A stretch of DNA of 40,352 nucleotides from Salisapilia sapeloensis (GCA_023334545.1 JAADVB010000174.1:1-40352), one strand, 5' to 3'. Counted from the first letter of the stretch, positions 19,304 to 29,653 are shown. Translations and numbers: made by a program. Notes: generated by a model not told the origin, from the letters alone.

Positions 19304-21401
19304 CTAGGGGGTCGTGTGACCCCGAGGACGGTCCTCTTTAAGCGCCAGGAGCTCATCTTCTCTCGTCTGCAGCGCTCTCAAGAGTCTCCTATTCTCAAAC
19401 TCGAGCTCTTCGATCTTGGTCAACCGCGTCTCTTGCTCCGCTTCGGCAATCTCCAGACCTCGAACGAACTCATTAAGCAGCTCTCTCTGTCCTCTCCTCT
19501 GCTCGTCCGACCACGGCGCCTCCTTCTCCTCCTCTTCTTCCTCATAGATCAGTCGTTTCTCAATCTCTTCCTTCTCGACGCTCTGATTCGGACTCGACAG
19601 TCGCTGCAGTTGCTCCTGATACTTTGTCTTCAAGACTGTCGTTAATGGCACTCGGTTCCCAGACGTCGGTGGAGACGGCTCAGGCTCTGCCTCGTCATAG
19701 TTAGACGTAAACGTCTCTTCCTGTGGTTTCTCCTGTACCGTGTGTTCACTTTGTGCTCGACGTCTCGCGGGTGTCGAGTTCAAAATGACTCGATGAATAT
19801 TCCCAATGGCAAATCGCAGTTCCTTCTGTCGCTTTTCGATGTCCGAAAGACCGACTTGAATGTCTCTCCCTTCATTCGCTTTCGTCGTCTGTGTCTTACG
19901 TTTCTGCAGATCTCTCAACTGCGCTTCAAGCTCATGCACACGTTCTCGATACTGCTTTAGCATCGCAGATTCTCCTTCGATCTCATTCACTGCTGCCCGA
20001 TTACGCATATGCCGAGCTCTACTTGCGAATTTAAGCGTATTATGTGTCTCCGAGAGACACGAGACGGCAGGAGAGACGGTGCAGACGACAGCGATCTGTG
20101 CTCGACCACTAAGCGACGGTTGGAGGATACGCGTGAGTTTCGAATTGCGATACGGAAGGTGTTCATGCGCTACTTTCTTGCCCTTATTCCTTCCTCCTCG
20201 ATCTCGACTGAGTTTCCAGATGATGTGGCCGAGTGTCAGGAGGCTTCGGTTGATGTATCGGCCTTCTTCTTGATGCTGACCAGTCGTATTAGCCGACCGG
20301 ACGCTTTCAGAGCCTGCGAGATCAACAAGGTTGAGTGTTGCGGAGCGTACGGGTGATGTGGATGCTCCAGAAGCTTTCTGCTGGCTTTCGATGACCTACA
20401 GGTGATGTGAGAAGGTGTTTGTACGAGGTAGGTGGATGGATGTACCATTCGGAAGATAACATGAGAGCGAGAGGATTGGTCGTTGAGTTCTGTCGTGGCC
20501 ATGTGTCGATATCGATTCCCTTTATCGATGAGTGAGAGGACGTGGTCGGTCGTGAGTACGATCTCTTCCTTGAGCCCTTTGATGACAATGTCTTTGGCGG
20601 CTGAAGGACCTTCCTGGTTCTTCCCGGTCGTACCACACGGTTTATGGACTTCATAGATGTTAATGTCGGAGCGACTGCCACCTGCGAGTAGGTCGTAGAT
20701 GCGTTCATTGTAGATCTCGAGGTAGTTTACACGCACGAGGAACTCGACATCCTGGTGACTGGCAATCTCGTGGAAGACGTCGTTCACAGCGAGTTGGATC
20801 ACGCCAGGCTCTCGATTCGTTCCCTATCGGCACGGGTCATTATACTAGAGTAGTGGCGTCTGAGGTAGGAGGATATACCTGCATGGTATGCGTCTTGCCA
20901 GTCCCTGTCTGTCCGTAGAGGAAGACAGCCGAGTGGTATCCCTCGACGCTAGCAACGACAGCATCCTATAGAATATGAATATGAAAACTGTACAGAAGCC
21001 AAGAGAGTTAATATGTACCTGGATCGTGTTCTTATAAACCTCTTCGGTATATGTGATCGGTGGGTAGAGGTAGTCAAAGGTGTAGGAGGATGGCAGTGTG
21101 GATTCTATCGCTGGTCGATTCGGGCGACCTTGTCTCGGCGTCGGTCTCTTTCGGTCACCTCCCGACCTTGTCGGTACTTGTGCAGGAAAAATCTGCTGGT
21201 AGATGGTGTTCTCGTACCTGCAATGAATGCACGCATGAGGCTTTTACGTAACATCTCTTGATGATAGCTACACGATTACCAAGTCCACGCCGCTTTACCA
21301 CCTGCTTTCAAAGACTCCATCTGCGTGAACGGGCGTAGTCTCACACCTACTTTAATGCGTTTTTCCCGGGCTTTCGGCGCCCCAAGCGCCAGTGGAGGCA
21401 T
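19304..21401 (-). CDS. N-terminal-motor kinesin
   Basis: Five exons on the minus strand: 21280-21401, 21019-21217, 20879-20965, 20446-20823 and 19304-20395, all GT-AG with introns of 50-62 nt, encoding 625 aa. The motor covers about residues 15-390: first strand RIKVGVRLRPF, P-loop GQTGTGKTHTM (125-135), switch I NDQSSRSH (250-257), switch II LVDLAGSE (285-292), INRSLLTLGHII and PYRNSKLTRILQPSLSG. An N-terminal motor usually moves to microtubule plus ends. Residues about 50-80 hold a basic, Pro/Arg-rich insert before YTFDYLYPP. The tail (392-625) is mostly coiled coil with an acidic EEEEEEKE run, so a dimer is likely. A kinesin-7 (CENP-E-like) placement is possible but not established. It diverges from the PanC gene, 130 bp between starts. 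Confidence 0.9.
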
Positions 21402-21531
21402 GCCTTCCTAGTCCCAAATCGCGATCTACGACGAGATGGCTGTCGGTTCCGATTTTCAGCCAATCAAAAGTCTAGAAAAAGTATATACGCCAATCGTATT
21501 GATTCACTTGACATTCGACGCGCAAACGAAA

Positions 21532-22534
21532 ATGTGGCGACGAGCTAGGAGCTCGAGTAGCAAAGCGATGGAGGTGCTACGTACACCTGCTGAGTTTCGA
21601 AAAGCGCGTAAAGGATTACCAGCAGACGTGACTATCGGTCTCGTCCCTACGATGGGTGTACTCTTTCTTTATTAACTTGTCACGAAAGAAAAGAGCTTAA
21701 ATGTCTTCTAGGGCTTGCATGCAGGTCACCAGTCGCTGGTTAGGGCGGCGAGAGAACGATGTGACGTGGTGGTCGCGAGCATCTTTGTGAATCCACTGCA
21801 GTTCGGTCCGGAAGAAGATTTTGACAAGTATCCTCGTCAGGAAGAGCAAGATGTTGCGCTTTTAAAGGACGAAGGAGTCGACATGGTCTTGATGCCGTCC
21901 GTACAAGACATGTATCCTCTTAATTACAGGTATGTAGTGATTTAGATAGTGCATTAGGGTCTATAGATCAACATGCAAGTGTATCAGATGTGTCGTGACG
22001 CCGCAAGGGTTCGATGCGATCCCGGAAGGACGTGTTCGACCAGGACACTTTGGTGGTGTCGCGACGGTCGTGACCAAGTTGTTGAATATCGTCCAGCCGA
22101 CGAGCGCCTTCTTTGGCGAGAAGGATGCGGCGCAATGTGTGCTCATCCAGCGTCTCGTGCGCGACTTGAACATGGATGTGGACGTTCACATCGTTCCAGT
22201 CGCTCGGGAAGAAGACGGACTAGCGCTTTCGACTCGGAACCAGTACTTGAGTCAAGAGGAACGAGCGGTGGCAGGTGTCGTGTACAGAGGGTTACGTCGT
22301 GCGAAAGAGTACTTTGATTCTTCCGAGCAGCTTCGAATGGGCGCTGAAGAGCTATCAGGAGTCATTCGGAATGAGTATGCGCAAGAGCCCTTGTTGACAA
22401 GAGTGCAGTACATTAGTGTCGCTTCTCGAGAGACGATGGAGGAGATAGATCAAGTGGATAGGAGTGGAGGTGCAGTCGTATCTGTCGGTGTGCAACTAGG
22501 CAAGTGTCGACTGATCGACACGATTACGCTTTGA
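21532..22534 (+). CDS. panC: Pantothenate synthetase (pantoate--beta-alanine ligase)
   Basis: Three exons: 21532-21657, 21712-21929 and 21988-22534, introns of 54 and 58 nt, giving 296 aa, normal for PanC. The enzyme joins pantoate and beta-alanine with ATP to make pantothenate, the coenzyme A precursor. Seen motifs: [15 protein letters not shown] (HIGH-type nucleotide site, usually MGALH), [41 protein letters not shown] and [11 protein letters not shown]. The MGGLH join exists only after splicing. I chose the ATG at 21532. An in-frame ATG at 21436 would add 32 residues but would sit 35 bp from the kinesin start. The N-terminus [17 protein letters not shown] is basic and Ser-rich, suggesting mitochondrial import. 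Its stop is only 20 bp from the RecQ stop (convergent). Confidence 0.93.
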
Positions 22535-22554
22535 AAGAAAGAGAGGGTACAAAA

Positions 22555-25500
22555 TTAATTCGGATGACGTTTGGCGTCCCATGCTTTGGCTTCGACTTCA
22601 TCCCAATTGATACCATCCAAGTCATCTCCTTCGTTATCACTCAGCAAAGAGATTGTATCTTTTGGTTGGTAGGATTTGGACGAGGTACTTGAAACTTCCT
22701 CTGGCGTCAGTCGATGGCGTTTGAGGTAGGACTGGACGATCTCGATGATCGCGGGGCCATACTTTTTCACACGAACTTTGCCGACACCTTCGATCTGCAG
22801 CAGCTCTGCGTTCGACGTCGGGACAGCATTGGCGATGGCTGCGATGCCTGATGTCGGGAGGATATGGTACGGCATCATGTTGAAGTTGTCGCAGACACTA
22901 GCGCGCCAGTCTTTCAGCAGTTGCGCCAAGGACGCAGCATGTCGTTCTGGGATGCGTCCATGGACGTGAGATTGAGGTATGAGTGGATACTTTTCCGTCT
23001 TTTTCTTCTTGACGATAGGTGCGTCGTCAAAGTCATCGTCCTGTCGCTTCTTTTTCTTTTCTTTCGGCGCTTTCTTCTTTTTCTCTTTCTCTTTCTTTTC
23101 GTTTGTCGAGGCATTCGCAACGAGCTTTCGAGGTAGACGCTTGGTCTTGTACATGAGTTGTACTCTTTCCCCTCGATATAGTTTAAAAGCAGACGTTCCT
23201 TCGGCTAAGAACGTCGTAGTGAATCCCATCCGATTCTTTTCATCTTGTTCTCGAAGGTATTGGCGTAAGATCATGTGATAGAGAATGCGTTCACATTCAC
23301 TTCGTTCATAACGTCCTTTGCCTTTGCCAAAGCCAGACATACTTTCATACTGTCCTTGCTTCCACTCTCGTCCTTTAATCGATTGACCGAGGAAGAGTTG
23401 AGACACTTGTACGAGCGTACCAGGGTCGTTGTCCGTCTGCAGCGTCTTGACAATGTCCAAGATCGCTTGACAGTCTTCTGTCACATCCACTTGTTCTGCC
23501 ACTTGTCCCTCTGCTTGACTTTTGCAGTTATCACAAGTACCATGACAATCAGCGCGATTAAAGTACTCGCCAAAGTATTCTAAGAGAGATGTACGTCGAC
23601 ATTCGACTTGGTTTTCACAAAACTCGGTCATACGTCGGAGGTTTTGGAGATGGACATTGCGATGTTGAATGTTGTCCTTATCCTTTGTGATGAGTTTACG
23701 ACGTCGAGAGAGGTCGTTGAAGGAATAGTATAGAATGCAGTTCGCGACGTCTCCATCTCTTCCAGCTCGACCGGACTCTTGGTAGTAGTGCGTCACGGAT
23801 TGAGGGATCGTGTGGTGGATGACGTACCGGACGTCTGGTTTATTGATACCCATGCCAAAGGCAACGGTTGCGACGATGAGTTTGATCTTCCCTTTGCTCC
23901 ACTCGACGTGTCGAGTGCTTCGGTCTTCTGGATCGAGACCAGCATGGTAGAAGCTGATCTGCTTGGCCTTTGGCGTGTTCTCAAAGCCAAGTGCCTTGAT
24001 AAGTTTCTCAGCTGTCTGTTCACAATCTTTCTTCGAAAGACAGTAGATGATACCAGAGTCGTCCAAGTGTTTACCGACGTAGTCTGCAATCTCTTTCATA
24101 AAGTGCGAAGTCTTGCGTCGAACGTCGTACGTGAGGTTTGGACGATTGAAGCTCGAGCGTGTGATGAAAGGAGATTGGAGACCGAGGTTCTTGACGATAT
24201 CAGCTTCCGTCTGGGTGTTCGCAGTGGCGGTGAGGGCCATGAGCGGGACAGACGGATAGTTCTTACGCAAGACACCGAGAGACATGTAGTCTTTACGAAA
24301 GTCGTGACCCCATTGACTGATGCAGTGAGCTTCATCCACGACGAAACGAGCGAGTTGGTTCCGCTGCGATAGCGTGTCGAATAGATTGCTGAGCATGGTC
24401 GAAGATGCGATCTTTTCAGGTGTCACGAACAAGAGTTTGATACGATCTCGACGAGAAAAGAGTTCCGAGATGATCGGCCTTTGCTCCGTCTCGTAGTCCT
24501 GATCGGAGCTGAGGCAAGCGACGCCAACTTCCACAGCTTCGAGCTGCTGCACTTGATCCTGGATGAGCGACACGAGTGGCGAGATGACGATGGTTGTACC
24601 GCGATCGATGCATGCTGGGAGTTGGTAGCAGAGACTCTTGCCACCTCCTGTAGGCATGAGCACAAAGACGTCTTTACCGAGAAAAGCTTGTTGAACAATC
24701 GCTTCTTGGTTCGGTCGAAACGCATTGTGGCCAAAGACGTCGTGCAGGACTTTTCGTGCTTCTTGCATCTTGGAATTCACGTCGGCGTCGTGGCAATCTG
24801 CGACAGCAGCTACTTCAAAGGAAGACGATGTCTGTTGCGTCCCGGAAGTGTTGTCTCCATCCGCCCACGAGTGGAAGCCACAGCTACTGCATCGATAGTA
24901 CGACCGACCGGCGTTGGGACCGTGCTGGACGGTTGCGTTGGATGTGAGCAGACCGCACGAGCAGCGTGGAAGACTGTCGTCGGTTGTGCAATGCGTAGGC
25001 GAGTGGAATGGAGATGGTGGGATGTATGAAGACGGAGCTGGGGAGTCCGCCACAACGTTTGGGGTGGAGTATGTATTCGAGACAGAGCCTCCGGAATGCC
25101 GCAGCTCTCGGAACTGTCTACTGAGCGACTCTAGTTCTTGCTCGAGCTTGTTGCGTTGTTGAGAAAGGTTATATGGAATTTCTCCTTCTAATGACGCGTC
25201 ATCGCATTCCTCTCGAACCTGACGCAAGTGCGTTCGGACTTGTTGAATAGACTTTCGCAACTCTTCTTTCGTCGGACCATTGTGCGTATTTGTAGATGGT
25301 GTACACGTGCCGTATATAGTGTAATCTCTTCCATCTGCAGAGTGAAATGAATCATCACGTCGTGATGCGTTCGAATTGTATTGGTTGCTGCTGTTGTACT
25401 TGTCTGTACCACTGGATGCTGATGCAAACGTTGGTGTGTGCGTACTGGAAGGTGTGGGTGGTGCATACGTAGACATTGGACGTTGAGTAGGTGCTGAAGT

Positions 25501-26178
25501 TGTAGAAGACTTTTGCTGATGAGAAGCAACGAGTGCATCGACGTCGATTTCGCCGAACACGTCGTCTTCCTCATCTTGAATTGTATTCAGTACTTCATTC
25601 GCAGTCGAAGGTCTTGCATTTGGTCTTGATGCTGCAGGAGTTGGTGAGTAGTCTTTTGGTGGTGGACGAGCCGGTCGAGCGACTTGTTCCGGACGTTCGG
25701 ACTGCGTCGTCGTTGACCGCGAAATCGATTCAGGTCGGTGCAAAGGCAGATGATGCCGATCTTCCGGCTTGGGCATCGGCACAACTCTCATTCCAGAGCT
25801 ACTTTTACTCGGTGTAAGCTTTCTTAGCCGCATCAACGCCTCCGAACCTCTTCGCATCGTGTCTGCAACATCTCCCGCACTAGAAAATCGTCCAAGTTAC
25901 TACATCTCGCACATATATCCATATATGAAGCAACGCACGTAAGTTGTCTAGACTGTTTCGTATCACTAGCTCGTTTCTCCAAGAACGCATTAATGACATG
26001 CGAATTGAGTCCTTGTTGCAGTGCCGTTTCCTTTGGTGTCTAACTTACGCCATATCGTGAATCGATATATAAACTACATATCATCTGAACGCCACATTCG
26101 ACGTGAGCATATATCTACCTTTTTAGCCCACTCTAGCTGCTCCTGCAGGTTGTTCTTCGGCAACGAATTGACCTCCAT
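22555..26178 (-). CDS. RecQ-family DNA helicase (BLM/Sgs1-like) with GRF zinc finger
   Basis: Three exons on the minus strand: 26119-26178, 25939-26039 and 22555-25879, introns of 79 and 59 nt, 1161 aa. The last exon alone is open for 1100 codons from an internal ATG (25857), but the two upstream exons join in frame (phases 0 and 2) and add 61 residues that look helical (EQLEWAKK, HVINAFLEKRA). Then come a low-complexity Ser/Thr/Pro region, a GRF finger at about 357-398 (CSCG ... GRSYYRCSSCGFHSWADG), the helicase core with MPTGGGKSLCYQ (near 461) and VVDEAHCISQWGHD (near 566), the RQC zinc cluster (about 813-842, CHGTCDNC), Lys-rich stretches suited to nuclear import, and an HRDC domain (about 1032-1108). 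RecQ helicases unwind recombination and replication intermediates, often with Top3 and Rmi1. Confidence 0.93.
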
Positions 26179-26275
26179 CGCCCCGCGCAATTTCCCAACT
26201 GCAAAGGTTAATCTTGGTAAAAGTTACAGATTGCCACTCGGAAGAAAAGAAAAGGAAAGAGTCGAGTTCTCGTAA

Positions 26276-27805
26276 TTAAGCATGCAGAGCTTGGACTTGG
26301 AGGACGTCTGGATGCTTCTTGCCTCTTGTGTCTAAGTAAGCGTAGATAGGTGCATCAGACTCTCGGAAATGATGCAACGGTGGAGCCTTAGCTCGATGTC
26401 CTAGGAAGTTGTCAAAGCCTTTGAGTGCCATGCGCACGAGCTGATTCATGGTCATGCCGGCTTTGTCACCTGCCGCTCGAAAGACAGCGCTACACGCTTT
26501 CGCGATATCCTTGCGTTTGGTCATTGTGCCTATGAACGCCGGGTCTGGAGGAGACTGTATCTTGTTGGTACCCAAGTCCGACTGGAGGATGACGTCGGTC
26601 GTCATCTGATTCTGCCGGAGCGCATACTCGGTCAAGGCATGCGACCAGATACAGTGCTGGAGTAGTAGGTCTTGACTATCTGTAAACGTTGTCGAGATAG
26701 GTAGGACAGACTGGTTCGAGACGGTGAGTGTCATGTTATCAGCAAAGAGTTCCACGACGACAGACTGCTCCTTCTCTTGTGTCTTTACTTGCACCACTCT
26801 CGCCCAGAAATTGAGCACGCCATTGGCATTCTGTCTCGTTTTCAAAGGGACTACTCTACTTGTATTGTCTAATAGGATGACAATGTCTCCGATGGCAACA
26901 CGAGGGTTTAACGCCAAGTCAGAGCGTAGACCTCGTACCTTGACGGTGTCTTGCGAATCTGCTTTGCCCTTTAGACGCTCGTGATGACTACAGTCTTCAA
27001 ATGGTTCGGCTGAGATGTCTGTGGATGACTGTCGACACTCGAGATGGACCGAGCGGAGGCACTGGGTGCAGCTAACACACGCTCGCATGTCCTCTTCGGT
27101 CACTTGGCACTCGCTGCACTTGTGTCGAGGACAGACGAATGGCTTGCTGACAGCATATCCTCTAGCGAAGAGACAAGCAGGATGGTAGTAGAATCCGCAA
27201 TTGTCGATTTGGCAGGCGATGACTTGGAGGCCGTCTTGGCCTAGGAAGCCACACAAGGCGCAGGTATGGACGTTTCGAAGGCACTCGCCACACTTCCAGT
27301 CGTCTGATGGGATGCCGGAAACAGGAGCGAGTGGATCGATACAGGAAGGATGGAAAGATCGGCCACAAGAACCGGAGCAAACAACTATAGGATGTGCATC
27401 TGATGCGCACATGGTACAATAGGATGGAAAGAGATCGAAATGTCGTTTCGAAGGTGTCCACGGCGTATCGAGTGGTGGTTCTCGCGTTGTTGATCGAGCT
27501 CTTTTATTGCTACTTGTTTTCTTCTTGCTTTCTCTTGAACTCTTCTCTCGTCTCTTACCATGCACTCGATCACATTCGTCTTGATGGAACGTAATCGCTG
27601 CTTCGAATGTGCCGGCGGAGAAGACCATGTTGCATTTACGACAGGTCTTCAGCTGCTCAGCGTCTGTCTTATTACGAGGTGAAGACACCCCGTTGCTCGT
27701 ACTCGTGCACTCGAGTACATGCAGTGGGAAGCGAGGTCCGTCGAGGATCTGCTCACAGACTGGACAATCGGGCATTTGGATGGTCTCTAGTTTGATATAT
27801 TCCAT
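26276..27805 (-). CDS. Multi-PHD-finger chromatin protein with N-terminal C2HC knuckles
   Basis: A single 509-aa frame. The N-terminus has CPVCEQILDGPRFPLHVLEC, a CX2C...HX3C knuckle like the UBZ4 (Rad18-type) ubiquitin-binding finger, then a second C2HC-like unit (CRKCNMVF ... FHQDEC) and a basic Ser/Lys/Arg stretch fit for nuclear import. PHD finger 1 is at about 128-175 (YCTMC ... FHPSCIDP ... WKCGEC). Two further C4HC3-like fingers lie at about 177-270 (HTCALCGF ... YYHPACLF ... CSEC ... VHLEC), arranged as in NSD-type proteins. Residues about 300-370 (IGDIVILL, WARVVQVK, VELFADN, VLPI) could be a Tudor- or PWWP-like fold; no SET domain is present. It likely reads histone marks. Its stop is 97 bp upstream of the RecQ start, same strand, and its ATG is 18 bp from the divergent ArgRS ATG. 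Confidence 0.85.
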   Translation of the reverse strand: MEYIKLETIQMPDCPVCEQILDGPRFPLHVLECTSTSNGVSSPRNKTDAEQLKTCRKCNMVFSAGTFEAAITFHQDECDRVHGKRREKSSRESKKKTSSNKRARSTTREPPLDTPWTPSKRHFDLFPSYCTMCASDAHPIVVCSGSCGRSFHPSCIDPLAPVSGIPSDDWKCGECLRNVHTCALCGFLGQDGLQVIACQIDNCGFYYHPACLFARGYAVSKPFVCPRHKCSECQVTEEDMRACVSCTQCLRSVHLECRQSSTDISAEPFEDCSHHERLKGKADSQDTVKVRGLRSDLALNPRVAIGDIVILLDNTSRVVPLKTRQNANGVLNFWARVVQVKTQEKEQSVVVELFADNMTLTVSNQSVLPISTTFTDSQDLLLQHCIWSHALTEYALRQNQMTTDVILQSDLGTNKIQSPPDPAFIGTMTKRKDIAKACSAVFRAAGDKAGMTMNQLVRMALKGFDNFLGHRAKAPPLHHFRESDAPIYAYLDTRGKKHPDVLQVQALHA

Positions 27806-27823
27806 ACAAAAGTCAAGTCAATT

Positions 27824-29653
27824 ATGGTTCCAGCACGAGCGAGGAGAGCGCTGTCTTGTGCGTACCAGGTCGAGCGTGTGGTCCAGCGTGGGCTGGATGA
27901 GGCTCGTCCAGGGCTACTGGACACTGCCAAAGAGCAAGGGTTGAAACTCCCGACCAACCTAGGTGTCCGTCGCTCCCATCAGCGAGACGCAGACTACCAG
28001 TCGAGTTTGGCTTTGCAGCTCGGGAATCGATTCAAGCACAATCCGAAGGACTTGGCGAGTGAAATCGTTGCGAATGTCCATGGCAATGTCATTCATGAAG
28101 CTTTCGTCTCGGACAAAGGATTCCTAAACTTTGTCTTGCAGGACGAGTGGCTAGCAACGCAGCTCGTGGACATGTCGACAATCGGTGTGACGCCCGAGAC
28201 GTTAGATGCAGCCGATCGACGGTCTATCTTGGTAGACTTTTGTGGACCGAATCTAGGCAAAAAGCTTCATGTCGGACACTTGCGTTCGAGTGTCATTGGC
28301 GACACGATCAGTAATCTGCTCGAGTTTCGAGGTCATCACGTCGCTCGGATCAGTCACACAGGCGACGTCGGGTCCGCTCTCGCGACTCTCATCGCTGAGA
28401 TCCTCGATTCGAAAGTCCCTCTCGCCACTTTAACCGACGAGCAACTCGGCAGCAGCTATGAGCAAGGGAAGAAGCGATTTGCTCAGGACGCGATGTTCAA
28501 AGCTCGCGTCGATGGCATCGTCCTACAGCTCCAGTCTTTAGGTGTAGAAGGCAAGGATAGATATGTAGAAAAGGAGGTAGAAGAGGCTTGGAAAGCTGCG
28601 TGCCAAGTGTCACGTCAAGCGTACTCGAGTATTTTTGATCGTCTTAACATTCGAGTGGAAGAACGTGGTGAATCCACCTACTTGCGTCTCCTCCCATCTC
28701 TTCTAGATGATCTGAAGAAAAGAGGAGTAGCGGTGGAGTCTCGTGGAGCTCTCTGTATCTTTGTCAACGGACGAGAGAAGCCTCCGATGATCTTGCAAAA
28801 GCAGGATGGAGGCTACTTGTACGCGACGAACGACCTTGCATGTCTCTACTCTCGTCTGCATGGCTTCCCAGGCGTCGACGATACCAAGTACGACCAGGTC
28901 GTGTACGTCACGGACAAGAGTCAGTCTCTCCACTTCCAACAGCTCTTTCGTGCCGTGGGGATGGCCGGGTGGACCTCCGATAGCACCAAGCTAGAGCACG
29001 CTCCGTTTGGTCTCGTCCTTGGTCGAGACGGTGGCAAGCTTAGCTCTCGTAATGGTGCGTTCGACTACCTGGAGGATCTCCTCGATGCCGTCACGAAAGA
29101 GTGCAGCGCTCGGTCTATTGCGTCGGATGACATGGAACAGAATCGGATCGTTGGCGATGCAGCCGTGAGGTATTTTGAGCTAGCGCAACAGCGAGAGAGG
29201 GACTACAAGTTCATTATGGACCAAGTGCTGCATCTCAAGGGGAACACTGGCGTCTACCTCTTGTACGCATCAGCTCGTCTCGGAGGTATCTTGCGCAAGG
29301 TGCAGACACATCGCGGACTTGGATCGAGTACGCAATGGTCGGATTTTGTGTCTTTAGAAGCGAAGGGTGTGCTGTTAGATAGCTGTAGTGCGTGGACGCG
29401 AGAGGAACGGAGTTTGGCGTTGCTCTTGTGTCAATTCGAGGATGAAGTCGAGGCAAGTGTGGCGCAGTTGTATCCGCATTACTTGTGTGACTATTTATTC
29501 CGCGTCGTTGGACAGTTCCATGCTTTCTATGAAGAATGTCGAGTGCTAGGGGATCCGAAGGAAGAGAGTCGACTCGTGCTGTGTGCTGCGACGCACAGTG
29601 TGCTCCAGCGAGGACTGCAGTTACTAGGTATCGAAGCCGTGGAAAGGATGTAA
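27824..29653 (+). CDS. RARS: Arginyl-tRNA synthetase
   Basis: A single 609-aa frame. The class I enzyme charges tRNA-Arg with arginine. Seen: an N-terminal ArgRS domain; VDFCGPNLGKKLHVGHLRSS, where HVGH is the HIGH nucleotide-binding motif; FGLVLGRDGGKLSSRNG in the KMSKS-loop position; and the helical anticodon-binding C-terminus with LYPHYLCDYLFRV, ending LLGIEAVERM. ArgRS often has a degenerate KMSKS loop, as here. The N-terminus MVPARARRALSCAYQ is basic and could be a weak mitochondrial targeting peptide, so dual cytosol/mitochondrion use is possible but unproven. No other Met occurs for about 100 residues, so the start at 27824 is hard to move. The ATG is 18 bp from the divergent PHD protein ATG. 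Confidence 0.94.
   Translation: MVPARARRALSCAYQVERVVQRGLDEARPGLLDTAKEQGLKLPTNLGVRRSHQRDADYQSSLALQLGNRFKHNPKDLASEIVANVHGNVIHEAFVSDKGFLNFVLQDEWLATQLVDMSTIGVTPETLDAADRRSILVDFCGPNLGKKLHVGHLRSSVIGDTISNLLEFRGHHVARISHTGDVGSALATLIAEILDSKVPLATLTDEQLGSSYEQGKKRFAQDAMFKARVDGIVLQLQSLGVEGKDRYVEKEVEEAWKAACQVSRQAYSSIFDRLNIRVEERGESTYLRLLPSLLDDLKKRGVAVESRGALCIFVNGREKPPMILQKQDGGYLYATNDLACLYSRLHGFPGVDDTKYDQVVYVTDKSQSLHFQQLFRAVGMAGWTSDSTKLEHAPFGLVLGRDGGKLSSRNGAFDYLEDLLDAVTKECSARSIASDDMEQNRIVGDAAVRYFELAQQRERDYKFIMDQVLHLKGNTGVYLLYASARLGGILRKVQTHRGLGSSTQWSDFVSLEAKGVLLDSCSAWTREERSLALLLCQFEDEVEASVAQLYPHYLCDYLFRVVGQFHAFYEECRVLGDPKEESRLVLCAATHSVLQRGLQLLGIEAVERM

Noticed and set aside
19219-19313. 9-bp inverted repeat GACCCCCTA / TAGGGGGTC around the kinesin 3' end
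   Set aside because: The arms are short with a loop of about 77 nt and one arm is fixed by the last kinesin codons; no terminator or transposon end logic applies.
21436-21531. In-frame upstream ATG for PanC adding 32 residues
   Set aside because: It lies only 35 bp from the divergent kinesin start and the extra residues do not resemble any PanC N-terminus; the ATG at 21532 is preferred, though not proven.
22979-23278. Phe/Ser-rich plus-strand frame looking like membrane helices
   Set aside because: Complement of the Lys-rich stretch of the RecQ protein.
23779-24372. 197-aa plus-strand frame
   Set aside because: Antisense to the RecQ helicase core, which carries unmistakable motifs on the minus strand.
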